Positions 40,204 through 51,609 of a DNA stretch of 64,000 bases are shown here, piece after piece (the stretch's first letter is position 1; every line of letters begins with the position of its first letter). Below the pieces are notes generated by a model. The model had not been told where the DNA came from, searched no databases, and saw nothing but the letters and a program-made list of their open reading frames with translations. The position numbers and the translations under genes are program-made. The stretch spans positions 744,001 to 808,000 of the forward strand of contig JARGSG010000225.1 in NCBI GenBank assembly GCA_030374805.1. The letters are read 5' to 3'. Origin of the DNA: Gracilaria gracilis (lineage: Eukaryota > Rhodophyta > Florideophyceae > Gracilariales > Gracilariaceae).

Positions 40204-41943
40204 TCACTGCGGACCGGAGCTACCACCTATCAGTTTGTCAGTTGATCCAGGTGGGAACTTGATTACATTTCTCGGGTCAATGCTGATGTTATCAAGCTCA
40301 TCTACTTCAGAGTCTATAGCTCTAAAGCTTTTTGGGTTGGACTTCTTGAATCGAGACCCAATAGCAAACAGTGCGGCAGCAATAATACCGACACAGGCGA
40401 CCGTGAGCATTACAATGCTCCCTGCTCGTCCTGATGGCGCTGAAGTCGCCCCCTTGTTATCATCGGTCTGGGTGCTTTCTTGAATGAACGACGGCTTGGT
40501 ACTCCATTCATCTGCTATTGAAGAGCGAACTGTCGACCCAAACGAACCAAGAAGAACGCTTGATTTGGCTTCAGCACCAAGCCACCAAGCTCCTGTGTAC
40601 ACCACAGTCCTCAATGGATCCATAGCAATGTCGGTCAGCTCTTGGCGGTCGTGGGGTATATTAGTAGATCTATGCCACCGTTCGACTACTTCCCCACTAG
40701 TCGCATTCAATTTATAAAATGGCGCGACTACCAAGCCTTCATCACCAGAACTACTGCTTCGATAGAATCCATCTTCCGTTCCAGCAACATACACACTTCT
40801 GTTTTTTTCATCGACGACAATAGAGGGAAGTTGATATTCCATAATAATTGTATCGTTCTTGTCAAATTCTCTTTCTCCAATCCCTGGGAACTTTAGCATT
40901 CTGAATGACAAAGACACAGGCCCTAAAAGGGTTCCCCATTCGATTCCTCCCTGTTTGTAGTTTTGAGAGTAGTTGAACTTCAAAACGTCGTATTTCTTAC
41001 GCATATCATCAAGGACAGTAAAGCCTACAACATAAGCATTCTTTGTTTCTGTCGAGGTTGCCATGCGTACACCTTGAAAACTTACACCATGGCGACTCTT
41101 GAGCATATGTAATTTGAGAAGAAACAAAGCTTCAAGGTCTATGATGTTCAGATATGTAGAATGTGTTTCTCCTCTTGATTGTCTTCTACAGGAAGAGGTC
41201 ATGACGTACAGTAAATCATCAACGACCGCAACTTGATTCGCTGAACTGTTCCCTATCGAGCCTCTCTGACGGCCGACAACAGTCCTCAGCCCAGACGACG
41301 AGTCGGGAGATTCTTCAAGCTTTGCTACAAAGTGGTGGAAACTTCTTGGCTCCGGCTTCGCCGTTCCATACATTTGTCCATTTGTATGTCCCACGGCGTA
41401 CACTCTGCCAGATCCATCAATGTCAATTGAATTGCATACATCCTCTCCTTTTGATCCAAACTGGAAAGGTTTCTTCCAGAGCTTTTCACCTTCCAAAGAA
41501 AACTTCATGATGTATGCATCACTTGAACCGTTCACGGGTCTTCCAAAGTTGCCCATTGTAGACCCACATAAGTACAACGCATTGTTAGCAAGCTTGAAAT
41601 CGTTCAGGTCATCATCCTGGGTTGAACCCGTTCGCTTCACCCACAGCAACTCCCCAGTGACAGAAAGCTTGGCAATGAACACATCTCTCTTTCCCGTAGA
41701 TTCCTCTGGCTGCGCTTCGCCCCATGCATCGTGATCCTCTTCATGTGCTGTAGTTATTCCGGCCAAATATATCGAACCATCTTCCCCCACAGAGATCCTT
41801 TTCGCAACGTCGTTTGACGAAATCGACCCAAATGCTCTTCCCCGGAACGCTTGACTGATCAGAACTGTAGATGCTTGCGCTTCAATTAAGCATAGAGCTA
41901 ATACAATGGTGATCAAGTGAATCATCTGCAGTTGCTGCCGCAT
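40204..41943 (-). CDS. SBBP beta-propeller-repeat type I membrane protein (second copy)
   Basis: A 579-residue protein from ATG 41943. It has a signal peptide (residues 1-25, LITIVLALCLIEAQA). The SBBP-type propeller repeats include DGSIYLAGITT, RDVFIAKLSVTGELLWVKRTGSTQDDD, NALYLCGST, DAYIMKFSLEGEKLWKKPFQFGSKGED and GRVYAVGHTNGQM. A stalk follows, then one transmembrane helix (about 508-529) and a ~50-residue acidic cytosolic tail with DSEVDELDN. The architecture is the same as the protein at 5633-7195, with a longer tail. It is predicted to sit at the cell surface or in the secretory pathway. The biological role is unknown. Confidence 0.75.
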   Translation of the reverse strand: MRQQLQMIHLITIVLALCLIEAQASTVLISQAFRGRAFGSISSNDVAKRISVGEDGSIYLAGITTAHEEDHDAWGEAQPEESTGKRDVFIAKLSVTGELLWVKRTGSTQDDDLNDFKLANNALYLCGSTMGNFGRPVNGSSDAYIMKFSLEGEKLWKKPFQFGSKGEDVCNSIDIDGSGRVYAVGHTNGQMYGTAKPEPRSFHHFVAKLEESPDSSSGLRTVVGRQRGSIGNSSANQVAVVDDLLYVMTSSCRRQSRGETHSTYLNIIDLEALFLLKLHMLKSRHGVSFQGVRMATSTETKNAYVVGFTVLDDMRKKYDVLKFNYSQNYKQGGIEWGTLLGPVSLSFRMLKFPGIGEREFDKNDTIIMEYQLPSIVVDEKNRSVYVAGTEDGFYRSSSSGDEGLVVAPFYKLNATSGEVVERWHRSTNIPHDRQELTDIAMDPLRTVVYTGAWWLGAEAKSSVLLGSFGSTVRSSIADEWSTKPSFIQESTQTDDNKGATSAPSGRAGSIVMLTVACVGIIAAALFAIGSRFKKSNPKSFRAIDSEVDELDNISIDPRNVIKFPPGSTDKLIGGSSGPQ

Positions 41944-42360
41944 CGTGTGTTAAGAAGCTAGTCTGAGAACGAGGCGTTGTTTCTCACCTAAGAATCAAAG
42001 AGCGACGGAACCTAGCCAAGTAGTCAGGTAGTTGCATCAGATGCTCCTTCTTGGCAACACGGTCAGAACAGAAGTGATCATCTATTCGAGAATGTGAAAC
42101 CCAGAACCTTCACCACGACAGGTACAGGCTAGAAATTTGATAGCAGGATATTGCACATGGAAACGATCCATGGCAGTCTCCATTCGAATTAAACACGTTC
42201 GCGAGAAAATAGGAATGCGGGGACCATTGAAGAACGAGACAGAAAAAAGACATTAAGGACAAGACAGTTCATGCGACGTGAGAGATACATCACGCTTCCG
42301 CTTGCAATTAAAAGAGTGCAGCCTGCACCGTGCAGGGAAATCGAGCAACGAGTAGGAGAG
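41944..42360. other. short intergenic spacer
   Basis: Contains the promoter of the SBBP gene and the 3' end of the CTU1 gene, both on the minus strand. Nothing else is seen. Confidence 0.4.
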
Positions 42361-43401
42361 CTAGGTGCTCTTATCCTGAGTGTCGCATGGGATTAGGTCA
42401 GTTACCACGTTCAACGGCGAAATCTCCAACAAAGCTTGGCTTGGTGATAGTCGATTAATTCGCCCCGCCTTGCCATTGTTCAAACTGTCAGTAAGTACGC
42501 ATGCCTTGCACAATCGCTGACTAGATATGTATGAGCATCGCTCGCACTTTCGCTGCGTTGGCATTGCAACGTCAGGATTTCCGGGAGATGGAAACTGAAA
42601 TTCTTCGGCCGCACGAATAATATCAACAATCACTGAAGGCCTTACTGCTTCTAGATCTTTCAGGAACTGGCGAGCATGCCCACGATATGCGTTCGGAGAA
42701 TACACACATTCCGTAGCGAAATAGTCTAGTTTCTTGAAATATGCATACATGACAATTTCCTTCTCATATGTGTACTTAAACGGCTTAACACGCGGAAGTG
42801 GACTATCACGTCCCGTGACAGCGTCCACACATCTGGATAGCCGTGGAAAATCTCCTCGCAAGAAGTTAAGAAAGATTGTTTCGGCTATATCATCAGCATT
42901 ATGACCTGTCGCTACTTTGTCTGCCTTTAGAATAGTAGCCCCACGGTCTAATGCTTGTCGACGAAACACTCCACAAAATGTACAATTTGACTTGCGGCCA
43001 ATGACCTTTACAATCTGATCCATCGTCCAACCATATAATTGTTTGTAGTCGACAACTAGGAGCGGAAGGCCATATTCCAATTTGTTCCTATGCACAGCCG
43101 CCAAACTATCATCGCGATAGCCAGAAATCCCCTCATCAACACTGAGCAGGAAGAGATCCAATCCATATGAATGGCGTCGATTCAAGAGAGATAGAACATA
43201 GGCCAAAACTGTGGAATCTTTGCCACCCGATGCACCAATGGCGACTCGCTCGCCTGGAGAAAAAAGCTTGTTAGATACAATAGTTTCATGAATCTCGTCT
43301 TCGAAGAGTCTGAAAAAACATTCTTTGCAGACCGCCCTCCCTGTTTTCGGACGTTTTACGGAAGCATTCGCTTTGTTGCAAGAAGAGCACTTCCGACCCA
43401 T
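42361..43401 (-). CDS. CTU1: cytoplasmic tRNA 2-thiolation protein 1 (NCS6/CTU1)
   Basis: A 346-residue protein from ATG 43401 (the frame opens four codons upstream at TTG). It adenylates U34 of certain tRNAs so that sulphur from URM1 can be transferred to form 2-thiouridine in the wobble position. Visible are the N-terminal zinc ribbon (CSSCNK..CKEC), the PP-loop GASGGKDST, the internal [10 protein letters not shown] Cys pair, the conserved [10 protein letters not shown], and the C-terminal zinc site ([16 protein letters not shown]). Length and motifs are the family norm. It lies head to head with the next gene across 231 bp, suggesting shared regulation with translation functions. Confidence 0.93.
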   Translation of the reverse strand: MGRKCSSCNKANASVKRPKTGRAVCKECFFRLFEDEIHETIVSNKLFSPGERVAIGASGGKDSTVLAYVLSLLNRRHSYGLDLFLLSVDEGISGYRDDSLAAVHRNKLEYGLPLLVVDYKQLYGWTMDQIVKVIGRKSNCTFCGVFRRQALDRGATILKADKVATGHNADDIAETIFLNFLRGDFPRLSRCVDAVTGRDSPLPRVKPFKYTYEKEIVMYAYFKKLDYFATECVYSPNAYRGHARQFLKDLEAVRPSVIVDIIRAAEEFQFPSPGNPDVAMPTQRKCERCSYISSQRLCKACVLTDSLNNGKAGRINRLSPSQALLEISPLNVVTDLIPCDTQDKST

Positions 43402-43632
43402 GCTTCTCTGCAACTAAAGATAAACCTGTCCTTATAGCGCTTACAATATCAATCGACAGACCGATAAATCGTAACGAGCAACCTAGGACAGTGTTCCAAA
43501 TCTTTAGAGGCTTTGTCAGCTCTTTTCCAGACGTCGGGTTTAGAACAACCTACGATTACAATCACGTTTCCCCATCAACACGAAGGACCTGAACACCCAC
43601 CAAAGAGAGCATGACCTCCTCAGCCAGGTTCA
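43402..43632. promoter_or_regulatory. divergent promoter region between CTU1 and the eL22-like frame
   Basis: A 231-bp spacer between oppositely oriented starts. It contains an ATG at 43611 whose own frame ends after about 43 codons and might act as a short upstream ORF. No named motif is seen. Confidence 0.3.
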
Positions 43633-43995
43633 ATGATGATGAAACGGCTTCAAGGAAAAAGAAGGCAACTTCCAAACTCCAAACGACGCCGACATGGAAG
43701 GAAATGTGTCGTCATGAAATGTGTAAATTTCAAAATCGATGACAGTGCCACTCTTGCGCTTTCTCTGTGGCTCTTCCAAAGCGAAGGCACACAGAAGGCT
43801 TCGCTTGGTTCCAACCACGAGAAATACTGGTTCTCTATCTCAAACGTCCTGCAATCAAGCATCGTTTCGGCAGAAACATACATTAGTGAGAGATATCTAC
43901 GATGGGCCTTGAGAAAATTTAACTGCCCTCAGTTTACTTTTTTGCGGCTCCACTACTCTTGTACAAGGGCACAGCAATTCTGTGTTTTGATGTGA
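43633..43995 (+). CDS. possible divergent eL22-like ribosomal protein
   Basis: A 120-residue frame from ATG 43633. The N-terminus is strongly basic (KRRQLPNSKRRRHGRK), followed by a compact alpha/beta-like part. The segment ISERYLRWALRKF lines up with the FSKRYLKYLTKKY hallmark of eL22, and the following FTFLRLHYSC fits the last helix and strand. The preceding CVNFKIDDSATLALSLWLF could match the eL22 start (KFTxDCxxPVxD..FxxFL). The usual acidic tail is missing and identity is low. The alternative is a chance frame or a different small nuclear or ribosomal protein. The head-to-head position with CTU1 would suit a translation gene, but that is circumstantial. Confidence 0.35.
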   Translation: MMMKRLQGKRRQLPNSKRRRHGRKCVVMKCVNFKIDDSATLALSLWLFQSEGTQKASLGSNHEKYWFSISNVLQSSIVSAETYISERYLRWALRKFNCPQFTFLRLHYSCTRAQQFCVLM

Positions 43996-44116
43996 TTTGC
44001 TTCGGCGCTGTGAGGCAACTGCAGCCAGCTTCGTTCATGTTCCAGACTGTCTGGTCCAGATTGATAATCGACCACTCTAGAAGTACGTGCTTGTGGAAAT
44101 CAAAAGCAGTATTGAG

Positions 44117-46531
44117 ATGTCCTTAAACTATACAACAGGGGGCTTTCTGGTGCGCAGGCTATTCGCGAGGCCAACTCTCCAAAGGTATGTAGGTCGTCAT
44201 CAAAGACGGCTTCTGTGCGATTCTTCGAAAGAAACGCCGTCAACCGGCAACAAAACCAGTGAAGGCATTCCAAAACAAGAGGCATCCCAATCACAACAAA
44301 ATCCGAGCCAAAAACCTACGCAGCGACGTTCTCGGTACGAAGGTTACTATGTCAAAAAGTCTGGTGATAATCGATCGTCGTACTTTTCTTGGTCGAGTGG
44401 AGGGGAAGGGGCTGGCAAGGGTACCGGTGGACCAGGGAACAATACCTCTTGGGAACAGGTTTTGCCGTATGTTTTTGGTGGTGGAGTTATAGCCAGCTAC
44501 ATGCTCTTCGCTCGTCGCGGAAATAATGAGAATTCCTCGTCAAGCAGTTCTGCACAAACTTCCACAACATCCTCAGATGGAAAGGAAGTCAGCTGGAAGA
44601 CTTTCCGCAGTGACGCGCTCGCACCACGGAGAGTATCGAAGATTGAAGTTGTTAATGGAGAGATTGCAAACGTCTACTTTCACGATGACATGTTTCGCCC
44701 TAAGATGCGTTTTAATATCGGGTCTGTGGAGACTCTAGAGCGAAAGCTCGAGCAGGCACAAGAAGATCTGGGTATCAAGCCTCATGAGTACATACCAGTT
44801 GTATATTCAGACGATACAGCCCTTTCTAGACTTCTAGTGGACTGGATTCCCACCCTCGGTTTTATTGCAGTTTATGCCCTTCTCGCCAGAAGAATGAGCG
44901 GCGGAATCGGGGGACCTCCGACACGTTCAAGCGGCTCATCTCGTTCCCCTTTCTCAGGAGGCTTCGGGAACATGCGTTCCGGGGGTGGTCCATTCGGAGG
45001 CGGTTCTGGGGGACCTGGTGGTGGTATCTTCAACGTAGGAAAAGCGAACGCGACAGTTCTAAACGCCGACAATAACAAGGTTGATGTGACATTCAAGGAC
45101 GTGGCTGGGCTTGCTGAAGCAAAGGAAGAGATCATGGAATTCGTTCAATATCTAAAGAAACCAGAGAAATACAAAGAATTGGGGGCAAAGATCCCCAAGG
45201 GTGCATTAATGTATGGTCCTCCTGGAACAGGGAAAACTTTGCTGGCTAAAGCCACTGCCGGGGAAGCAGGAGTACCATTCCTCACGATGTCAGGATCGGA
45301 TTTCATGGAAATGTTTGTTGGTGTTGGACCGAGTCGAGTAAGGGATTTGTTTGCTCAGGCTCGGTCGATGACGCCATGCATTGTGTTTCTCGATGAAATA
45401 GATGCTATAGGTCGAAAGAGAGGTAAAGGAGGATTTGCGGGTGGAAACGACGAAAGAGAAAATACTCTTAACCAGCTTTTGGTTGAAATGGATGGCTTTG
45501 CTAGCAACAGTGGAGTCGTCGTTCTCGCGGGCACAAATAGAGCGGATGTTCTGGATCCAGCACTGCTTCGGCCCGGAAGGTTTGATCGCCAGATTGTCAT
45601 TGATCCTCCCGATATCTCTGGGAGACGAGAAATATTCCATGTCCACTTGAGCAAGATTCATGTCGCCGACCCTCCAGGTAAGGATTCAATCGCGAAAGCT
45701 ATGTCAACAAGAACCCCTGGCTTCGCGGGCGCAGATATTGCAAATGTCTGTAACGAAGCCGCACTTATTGCCGCGAGAGCAAAAAAAGATGCCGTAGAAC
45801 AAGAGGATTTTGAAGCAGCAGTTGATCGGGTCATAGGAGGGCTCGAGAAGAAGAATCTCGTCATGAGTCCCGAGGAGAAACGAACTGTAGCATACCATGA
45901 AGCTGGCCATGCTGTCGCTGGATGGTTTCTGGAGCACGCAATGCCGTTGCTAAAAGTTAGCATCATTCCAAGGGGCTCGGCGGCTCTTGGCTACGCACAG
46001 TACCAGCCTTTGGAAAGATATTTGATTTCCAAAGAAGCACTGTATGATCAAATGTGTATGACACTCGCTGGAAGAGCTTCAGAGGAAATCTTCTTCAGCA
46101 CTGTGACAACCGGTGCTTCGGACGATTTCAACAAAGTCACTCGGATGGCGTACCAAAGTGTATCGGAATGGGGTTTAGGGTCCGCAATTGGCAACTTGGC
46201 GTTCCCAAACAGCGGAGATCCAGAAGAAAGCGGATTTTATCGGCCATATTCTGATAGAACAGCACTTCAACTTGATGAAGAAGTCAGAGGTATGGTCACG
46301 GAGGCCTATCGAAGAACGAAATCTCTACTGGTAGAGAAAAAGAAGGATGTTGAAGCTGTTGCCCTGCTGTTGCTTGAGAGAGAAGCCATTGGAGCAGATG
46401 ATATGATTCGGTTGCTCGGGAAGCGTCCATGGGGTGATGACAGAAGTTCTTACGACGAAATTATCGAAGATTCAAAACCCCATAATAGACAAGTCTCGGA
46501 AGAAGCTGAAGCAACTCAAACGGGATCGTAG
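44117..46531 (+). CDS. mitochondrial m-AAA protease (AFG3/FtsH family)
   Basis: An 804-residue protein from ATG 44117 (the frame opens ten codons upstream at a GTG). It has a basic, Ser/Gln-rich N-terminus typical of mitochondrial import. Two membrane helices (near 115-132 and 248-268) flank a small intermembrane-space domain. A Gly/Ser-rich linker precedes the AAA+ domain, which has Walker A GPPGTGKT near 366, Walker [14 protein letters not shown], sensor 1 and [10 protein letters not shown] Arg fingers. The M41 protease has HEAGH near 594 and the third zinc ligand in [11 protein letters not shown]. All catalytic residues are present. The m-AAA protease degrades inner-membrane proteins and processes others, including ribosomal bL32m. 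The AFG3-type assignment follows from the linker and the motifs after the protease domain. Confidence 0.93.
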   Translation: MSLNYTTGGFLVRRLFARPTLQRYVGRHQRRLLCDSSKETPSTGNKTSEGIPKQEASQSQQNPSQKPTQRRSRYEGYYVKKSGDNRSSYFSWSSGGEGAGKGTGGPGNNTSWEQVLPYVFGGGVIASYMLFARRGNNENSSSSSSAQTSTTSSDGKEVSWKTFRSDALAPRRVSKIEVVNGEIANVYFHDDMFRPKMRFNIGSVETLERKLEQAQEDLGIKPHEYIPVVYSDDTALSRLLVDWIPTLGFIAVYALLARRMSGGIGGPPTRSSGSSRSPFSGGFGNMRSGGGPFGGGSGGPGGGIFNVGKANATVLNADNNKVDVTFKDVAGLAEAKEEIMEFVQYLKKPEKYKELGAKIPKGALMYGPPGTGKTLLAKATAGEAGVPFLTMSGSDFMEMFVGVGPSRVRDLFAQARSMTPCIVFLDEIDAIGRKRGKGGFAGGNDERENTLNQLLVEMDGFASNSGVVVLAGTNRADVLDPALLRPGRFDRQIVIDPPDISGRREIFHVHLSKIHVADPPGKDSIAKAMSTRTPGFAGADIANVCNEAALIAARAKKDAVEQEDFEAAVDRVIGGLEKKNLVMSPEEKRTVAYHEAGHAVAGWFLEHAMPLLKVSIIPRGSAALGYAQYQPLERYLISKEALYDQMCMTLAGRASEEIFFSTVTTGASDDFNKVTRMAYQSVSEWGLGSAIGNLAFPNSGDPEESGFYRPYSDRTALQLDEEVRGMVTEAYRRTKSLLVEKKKDVEAVALLLLEREAIGADDMIRLLGKRPWGDDRSSYDEIIEDSKPHNRQVSEEAEATQTGS

Positions 46532-47711
46532 ACAACTATGGACAATTCCAAGAGACTTTGTGTATGTTTATTGTTATATAAAGTGGAAAAGCAGAAGAAA
46601 GATCTCTGAATTATGTAGAGCACGTCGTGCTGTTTTCCTTAACTGTTCCACCCCTGTTTTCAAAGGCCTTCCTTGATATTTGCTTTTGTTTTGGGCGCCG
46701 AGCAAAGGGATATATGTGATTAGAGTCGCTCTGGATATGCTGACTGTTCAAGCCTTTCTCTCGTCGAAGCAATAAAGTCAATCTTATTGTGACAGTGCCT
46801 GGACAGTGCCTCTATTGTGTATCTGGCGAAAGAATTTCTCGAAGAGCTAAGGTGGACCTTGCTAACTGTCTACATCGTATCCTGTCGCCTTTACTTCTTT
46901 TTCTTCACTGAGATCCGGGAACTGAGTTCCCTCTCCCGAGACTCAGGCAGAACCGCTTCTGTTCGGATAACTTATGCCAAGATGACAAGAATTGAGCGGT
47001 CTACGTGGATTTTGCGGTGAGTGCGTAGCTGTATGAGCGCCGAGAGCATCCTATCTTTTATTGAGCCTTAACATGTTGAGGTAGCATATCATCTTAATAA
47101 AACTCATGAGATTGGCTTACGCCAGTACGGTGTGGGAGGACAAGTTCATTCCGATATGATAGGGTCGATTAGTCCTCTCCTTGCAAATCCTGACCAAACT
47201 TCAGCAATGCATATCATTGATGCCAAGGCAACGTTGCAAAGAGGAACAAGGCAGTCGTTGTTGTCAATTGTAAGCGAGACAGAAATATATTGCACACGAC
47301 ACTCAACCAGGGCCTGCACTCAACACTCTTGAGGGTGAGTTCGAAAGGATCATAAGATAATCGGACCATAATGGCTGCCAAACATCTTATTCATGACCAT
47401 TGTGAAGTATCTACCCTGCACTTCGCAGACGGGGAAACGATGACATCCCTGGGTTCGGGTTGGCAAAATGTGAAAGATATATAGTTTCAAAGAAGAGGAA
47501 CTCGAGTTACCAACGGTACTGCACCAACGGTACACTACGAAAGAAAATTAGTCACGGAGTGTGGCCTTTATCGACAGGAAGCCCTGCTGTACAATTTGTA
47601 GTTTCTCAGCTCTCCAGGACAGCAAGACATTTATTAGTAGGAAACCGACAACGAAAGTGGCGAATCAGTTAAGCGTGACATCATATAAAGATCAGAACCT
47701 TGAGGAACGCG
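46532..47711. other. 1.2-kb intergenic region, no gene seen
   Basis: Lies between the convergent ends of the m-AAA protease and AN1 zinc-finger genes. It is AT-rich with only short, domain-free frames. Confidence 0.4.
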
Positions 47712-48611
47712 TCAGGCTACAGCACAAGTGTCAGAAGACTTGGAGGACCTAGACCTTTGTGCTTTCGAAAGCTTCTGCAACGTAGTAATCCAGGAGTGGT
47801 CTAAACCAGAATCACCATTCTCCAAAATCAAACAGTCGCCGTTCTGAATCACATGTGACATGTCCTTAACAGGAGTCATGTAGGGCAACAAGTTAACGCC
47901 ATTTCCGCCCGACTTGAATGCATAGAGATAATATCGATCTCCTTGCGGTTGAGGGAGTTCCCTGACACGACGTTTGAGGTCGTCGATAATTCTTCCCGGC
48001 GTGTTCCTCTTGTTGAACACCATGAAACGCGGTTTGATATCTGTTGATGCTGGGAAAAACACTGCCACGTTGATGCGATTTTCGACAGGTATCGAAGTAT
48101 CGCCAATTGGAGAGGAGGGCGTATTAAGGAATTGTAGGCGCCGCTTGCGCAATGAGAATGAACGCTTTGGCGTTTGATTCGATGAGCGCGCCGCCCCTTT
48201 GGGCAGACGATTTGAAACCCGGCGCGTAGCAGTGCAGTCATGCTGGCTCTCGATGCGATGGGCTAGGCAAAATACTTTTGCGCACGAAGGGCAAGTGGTT
48301 GCCACTGGGTCTCTCGTATTGCAATCAAGCTTCATGCATTTCGGATTGGAGCGGGCGCGACGAGGACAGCCTAGGTCGATATGGCGAGAAACGGCAGCGT
48401 CACGCGTACTTGTGGCTGGTACTGGCACGGGAGCGGAACACAATGGACAGGTTGGCACCTCTCTATCTGGGGGGTTGGTGCAAGCGTGGTCGGTAGGTTG
48501 CGCATGAGCTTGGCAATACTTGTTTGAGCAAGAAGAACAGGTGAAGGGGAGATAATCCAGGGTGCGGCACGATGGGAGAGCGCAGCGCGCCCCGAGGCCG
48601 TCCACTTCCAT
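47712..48611 (-). CDS. double AN1 zinc-finger protein, ZFAND1/Cuz1-like
   Basis: A 299-residue protein from ATG 48611. Two AN1 zinc fingers lie at residues about 10-45 (CALPSC..CSSCSNKYCQAH..HAC) and 92-126 (CMKLDC..CPSCAKVFCLAH..HDC). A basic linker follows, then a ubiquitin-like C-terminal domain (about 175-275) with VFFPASTDIKPRFMVFNK and ending near DCLILENGDSG. This order matches ZFAND1/Cuz1, which bring p97/Cdc48 and the proteasome together during arsenite or proteotoxic stress. The last ~25 residues are Ser/Arg-rich. No introns are seen. Confidence 0.85.
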   Translation of the reverse strand: MEVDGLGARCALPSCRTLDYLPFTCSSCSNKYCQAHAQPTDHACTNPPDREVPTCPLCSAPVPVPATSTRDAAVSRHIDLGCPRRARSNPKCMKLDCNTRDPVATTCPSCAKVFCLAHRIESQHDCTATRRVSNRLPKGAARSSNQTPKRSFSLRKRRLQFLNTPSSPIGDTSIPVENRINVAVFFPASTDIKPRFMVFNKRNTPGRIIDDLKRRVRELPQPQGDRYYLYAFKSGGNGVNLLPYMTPVKDMSHVIQNGDCLILENGDSGLDHSWITTLQKLSKAQRSRSSKSSDTCAVA

Positions 48612-49153
48612 TTAGAGCTGGGCGGATAGGTGGACGGATGGGAAAGAGCGGGAAATTTCTGTTGTGGTTAGGGCACTTCACTTGAAGAAAGAAGAGCGTG
48701 AAGAAGGTCTGGGAATCGCCGTTAGTAGCACTGGCAGGGGTTTATGAAGGTGGCGGAGCGCGAACGTGAGTACATAAAAGTTTATCTACACCATCGCGGG
48801 GCGGCTCGCGGGGCCCGTCGAGAAGCATCTGTTGGTGGAATGGAAGCGGAGGCAGCGTTCATGCCAGTGGGTGGTAGAAATTGATGCGGCACATGTGCGG
48901 CACATGATGTGCGATGGGTGCATTTGGGGAGCACAAATTTCCACGCTACAGCAGCGTTTTTCAAAAACCGCTTTGTTCGGCACGACTGAAAAGGTCGCCT
49001 CGCACGAAAACACGCTTGACAATTCTCTACTCTTAACGCTCTTGAATACATACCTCTGGAATGTTCCAACAACATCATGGCATAATGTGGCATGCATGTT
49101 TTGTTTGCCCACACTCCATCAACAAAACACTTTTACAAGAACAAACACGCTGT
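48612..49153. other. spacer upstream of the AN1 gene
   Basis: Contains the promoter of the AN1 gene and the 3'-UTR of zeta-carotene desaturase (both minus strand). Overlapping open frames of 108-118 codons on both strands carry no domain. Confidence 0.4.
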
Positions 49154-50803
49154 TCAGTTGGGCGCACTTGCTGAGCCAGCCGCAGTAACAGTTTCGAGCA
49201 CCGCAGTAGCCGCCAACTTTCCACTCTTCACCGCCCCTTCCATGGAATCAATGTAGTCCTGATATGTATAGCTACCCGCCAAGAAAAAGTTATCCACAGC
49301 CGTTTTTTGCTTTGGTCGATAACGGTCCTTTCCAGGCGCTTCTCTGTACAGGCTTTCAGGAAGCTTCACCACCGAGCTCCATGTGCAATTCAGACTTTTC
49401 GCACTGGGGAACAAGTCTCTCAGCTGCTCGAGCACAGCCGCCACAATCTCCTCCTCTGGCTTGGCGATATACGGGTCCCCTGGTGTCAAAACGACCTGCA
49501 TTAAACTGCCCTCACCTTCCTTGTAATAGTCTGTTGGCGAGGTGAGTGCCAGGTCTGCAAAACAAGAAAAGTCCGCGTCTGCCGAGTACAGCAAGTTGTC
49601 AATTCCATACCCTTGGCCGTTGCCCACGCGCATGCGCTTCTCATTATCCTGCAGTTCTGTGACCCAGCCATCAAATCGAACTTGCACAGTGACAACTGGC
49701 ACAGGGCCTAGTTGATAAAGCTTTTCGAACTGGTCATATCGTTGTCTCCATTCTGCAGGGATGAGGCGCTTTGCGCCAGCCACATCACAAGCAGCAACGT
49801 AGTAGTCGGCTTGTACCAATTCGGTTTCAGCGCCACGGCCAACACGAAGGCCAGTGACTCGCGTCTGTCCAGCGTCATCTGTTTCATACAAAACTTCTCG
49901 TATGCGCGCGCCCAAGTTGAGGGTGGCACCCCGTTCCTCAATATACTTCACAATGGGGGCAGTTAGGAACTTGTCTGGGCTACCTTCCAACATCCTCAAC
50001 ACCGAGGCCTCCGACCTTGCGGCAAACAATTGGAATATGGTGAGCATGCATCTGGCGGACATGTTATCGCAATTGATAAAGCCCAGTGCATAGGCAATAG
50101 GATCCCACAAACGTTGAATGGAACCGCGAGTTCCGCCCTTTGAGATGAACCACTCGGAGAAGGATACGTTGTCCAAGGCACGGATTTGGTTCATGGCGCC
50201 GTCAAAATCAACAAGGCCGCGCACAATAACAGAACTACCCAGCGCCAATGCGTTGCGCACCTTGTCCACAATACCGAGCTGCGAAGTAGCACCAAACGCC
50301 TTGAGCCCATTAAACGGAGCGCCAACGGCGCCCATTCGAAAGTCAAGCTGCCCCAAAACGGCGCCCTTATTGACAAACTGATGCGTATGCTCCTTGAGCA
50401 GCAGGTGTTTAAACGAGCCAACCTTGGCCATAACATCAAACAAGTTGTAATAGCAGCCGAAAAACACATGCAAGCCCATCTCGATATGGTTACCGTCGCG
50501 ATCAAGCCAGCTACCAACCTTGCCGCCCGCAAACGGGCGCGTGTCGTACAGCGAGACCTGACAGCCGGCGTCCACCAGCTCCATGGCGGTGATGAGCCCC
50601 GCCAGCCCGGCGCCCACAACGAGCACCGAGCGGCCGCGCGCATCGGCGGGCGGCACGGCGTTGACGCGCCACACGTCGGCCGCCAGCGACATGCGCGGCG
50701 GCGCGCGGCGACGCGGCGACGCGCATGCGCGCTGCGGCGGCGTCGGCGATGCAGCGGCGCGCACGAGCGCAGCGGGCGCCGCAAAGGCTGTGCGGCGACG
50801 CAT
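49154..50803 (-). CDS. ZDS: zeta-carotene desaturase (plastid carotenoid synthesis)
   Basis: A 549-residue protein from ATG 50803. It introduces double bonds into zeta-carotene to give (pro)lycopene, passing electrons to plastoquinone in the plastid. Residues 1-45 are an Arg/Ala/Pro/Ser-rich transit peptide. The FAD-binding Rossmann motif [28 protein letters not shown] begins near 59. [30 protein letters not shown] follows, typical of ZDS rather than phytoene desaturase. [25 protein letters not shown] and the C-terminal [25 protein letters not shown] segment are intact. The GC-rich N-terminal coding region contrasts with the rest of the gene. It is single-exon. Confidence 0.95.
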   Translation of the reverse strand: MRRRTAFAAPAALVRAAASPTPPQRACASPRRRAPPRMSLAADVWRVNAVPPADARGRSVLVVGAGLAGLITAMELVDAGCQVSLYDTRPFAGGKVGSWLDRDGNHIEMGLHVFFGCYYNLFDVMAKVGSFKHLLLKEHTHQFVNKGAVLGQLDFRMGAVGAPFNGLKAFGATSQLGIVDKVRNALALGSSVIVRGLVDFDGAMNQIRALDNVSFSEWFISKGGTRGSIQRLWDPIAYALGFINCDNMSARCMLTIFQLFAARSEASVLRMLEGSPDKFLTAPIVKYIEERGATLNLGARIREVLYETDDAGQTRVTGLRVGRGAETELVQADYYVAACDVAGAKRLIPAEWRQRYDQFEKLYQLGPVPVVTVQVRFDGWVTELQDNEKRMRVGNGQGYGIDNLLYSADADFSCFADLALTSPTDYYKEGEGSLMQVVLTPGDPYIAKPEEEIVAAVLEQLRDLFPSAKSLNCTWSSVVKLPESLYREAPGKDRYRPKQKTAVDNFFLAGSYTYQDYIDSMEGAVKSGKLAATAVLETVTAAGSASAPN

Positions 50804-51588
50804 GGTTGCTGCCGCTGTTGCGATTCAAGCCTGCGCGACGAAGACGCGTCCCGCCGAACCGTTCTGCCAGCGGTGCGTGAGCGACTGCCTGCGCATTGTT
50901 TTGCACGTCGGGCGGCGCGCGGGCGGTGCGCGCGAGATTGCAGCGATCTGGTGCACGCATGCGCGGGTGACAGGACTGGAGCGCGGAATGAGTGTAGCTG
51001 GCGGCGCGACCGCACGTTTTGCAATGCAGTTCTCGGGTGGTTTTTGGGCATTTTTTCTTTTTTCGTTGCAAAAAGAAATGAAAAAAGGGGCGAAAAGAGT
51101 ACACGTAAACAGAGTAAAAAGCAGCGGGAAGGAAGATGTAAGCATTACAGCTTTGCGTTGGGAAGGAAGGTGGAGAACAATTCAGCTCAACAAATAGCGC
51201 GCAGGCGCGGCGACGACGACGACGCGGCGGCAGCCACGCACATGAAAGATGCGGCACGCGCTACGTTGCGCGCGCTCAATGAAGGGCGCACGGCGCACGG
51301 GTGGGTCGACAAGGAAAGGGAAGGAAGGAAGGAAGGAAGGAGCGAAGGGGGAATGGTGAAGCGCGACAGCACGCGCCAGCTGGTAGATAACGTTATCTAT
51401 CACCCGTACGCGTGGCAGGCGCACAACAGGCTGTTTCTACGTGCGGCGGCACGCCGCGCGCCGCGTCTCACAAACGGACGGCGGGCGGCTGCAATGGAAA
51501 GCATCTCTCTCACTGCTGCGTTGTAGATATGTAATGTTATCTATGTAAACTTTAGCTTTGTAGCCGAGGCGGCGCCCGCAACAAAAGG

Positions 51589-51609
51589 CGCGCGCGCGCG
51601 CGCGCGCGC
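51589..51609. repeat. (CG)n dinucleotide run
   Basis: About 10 uninterrupted CG units, followed by further GCGC-rich sequence. Alternating CG of this length is a classic Z-DNA-prone sequence. Confidence 0.85.

Noticed and set aside
50186-51526. 446-codon plus-strand open frame
   Set aside because: Runs antisense to zeta-carotene desaturase and on into its GC-rich promoter. It is Arg/Ala-rich with no domain, a by-product of high GC.
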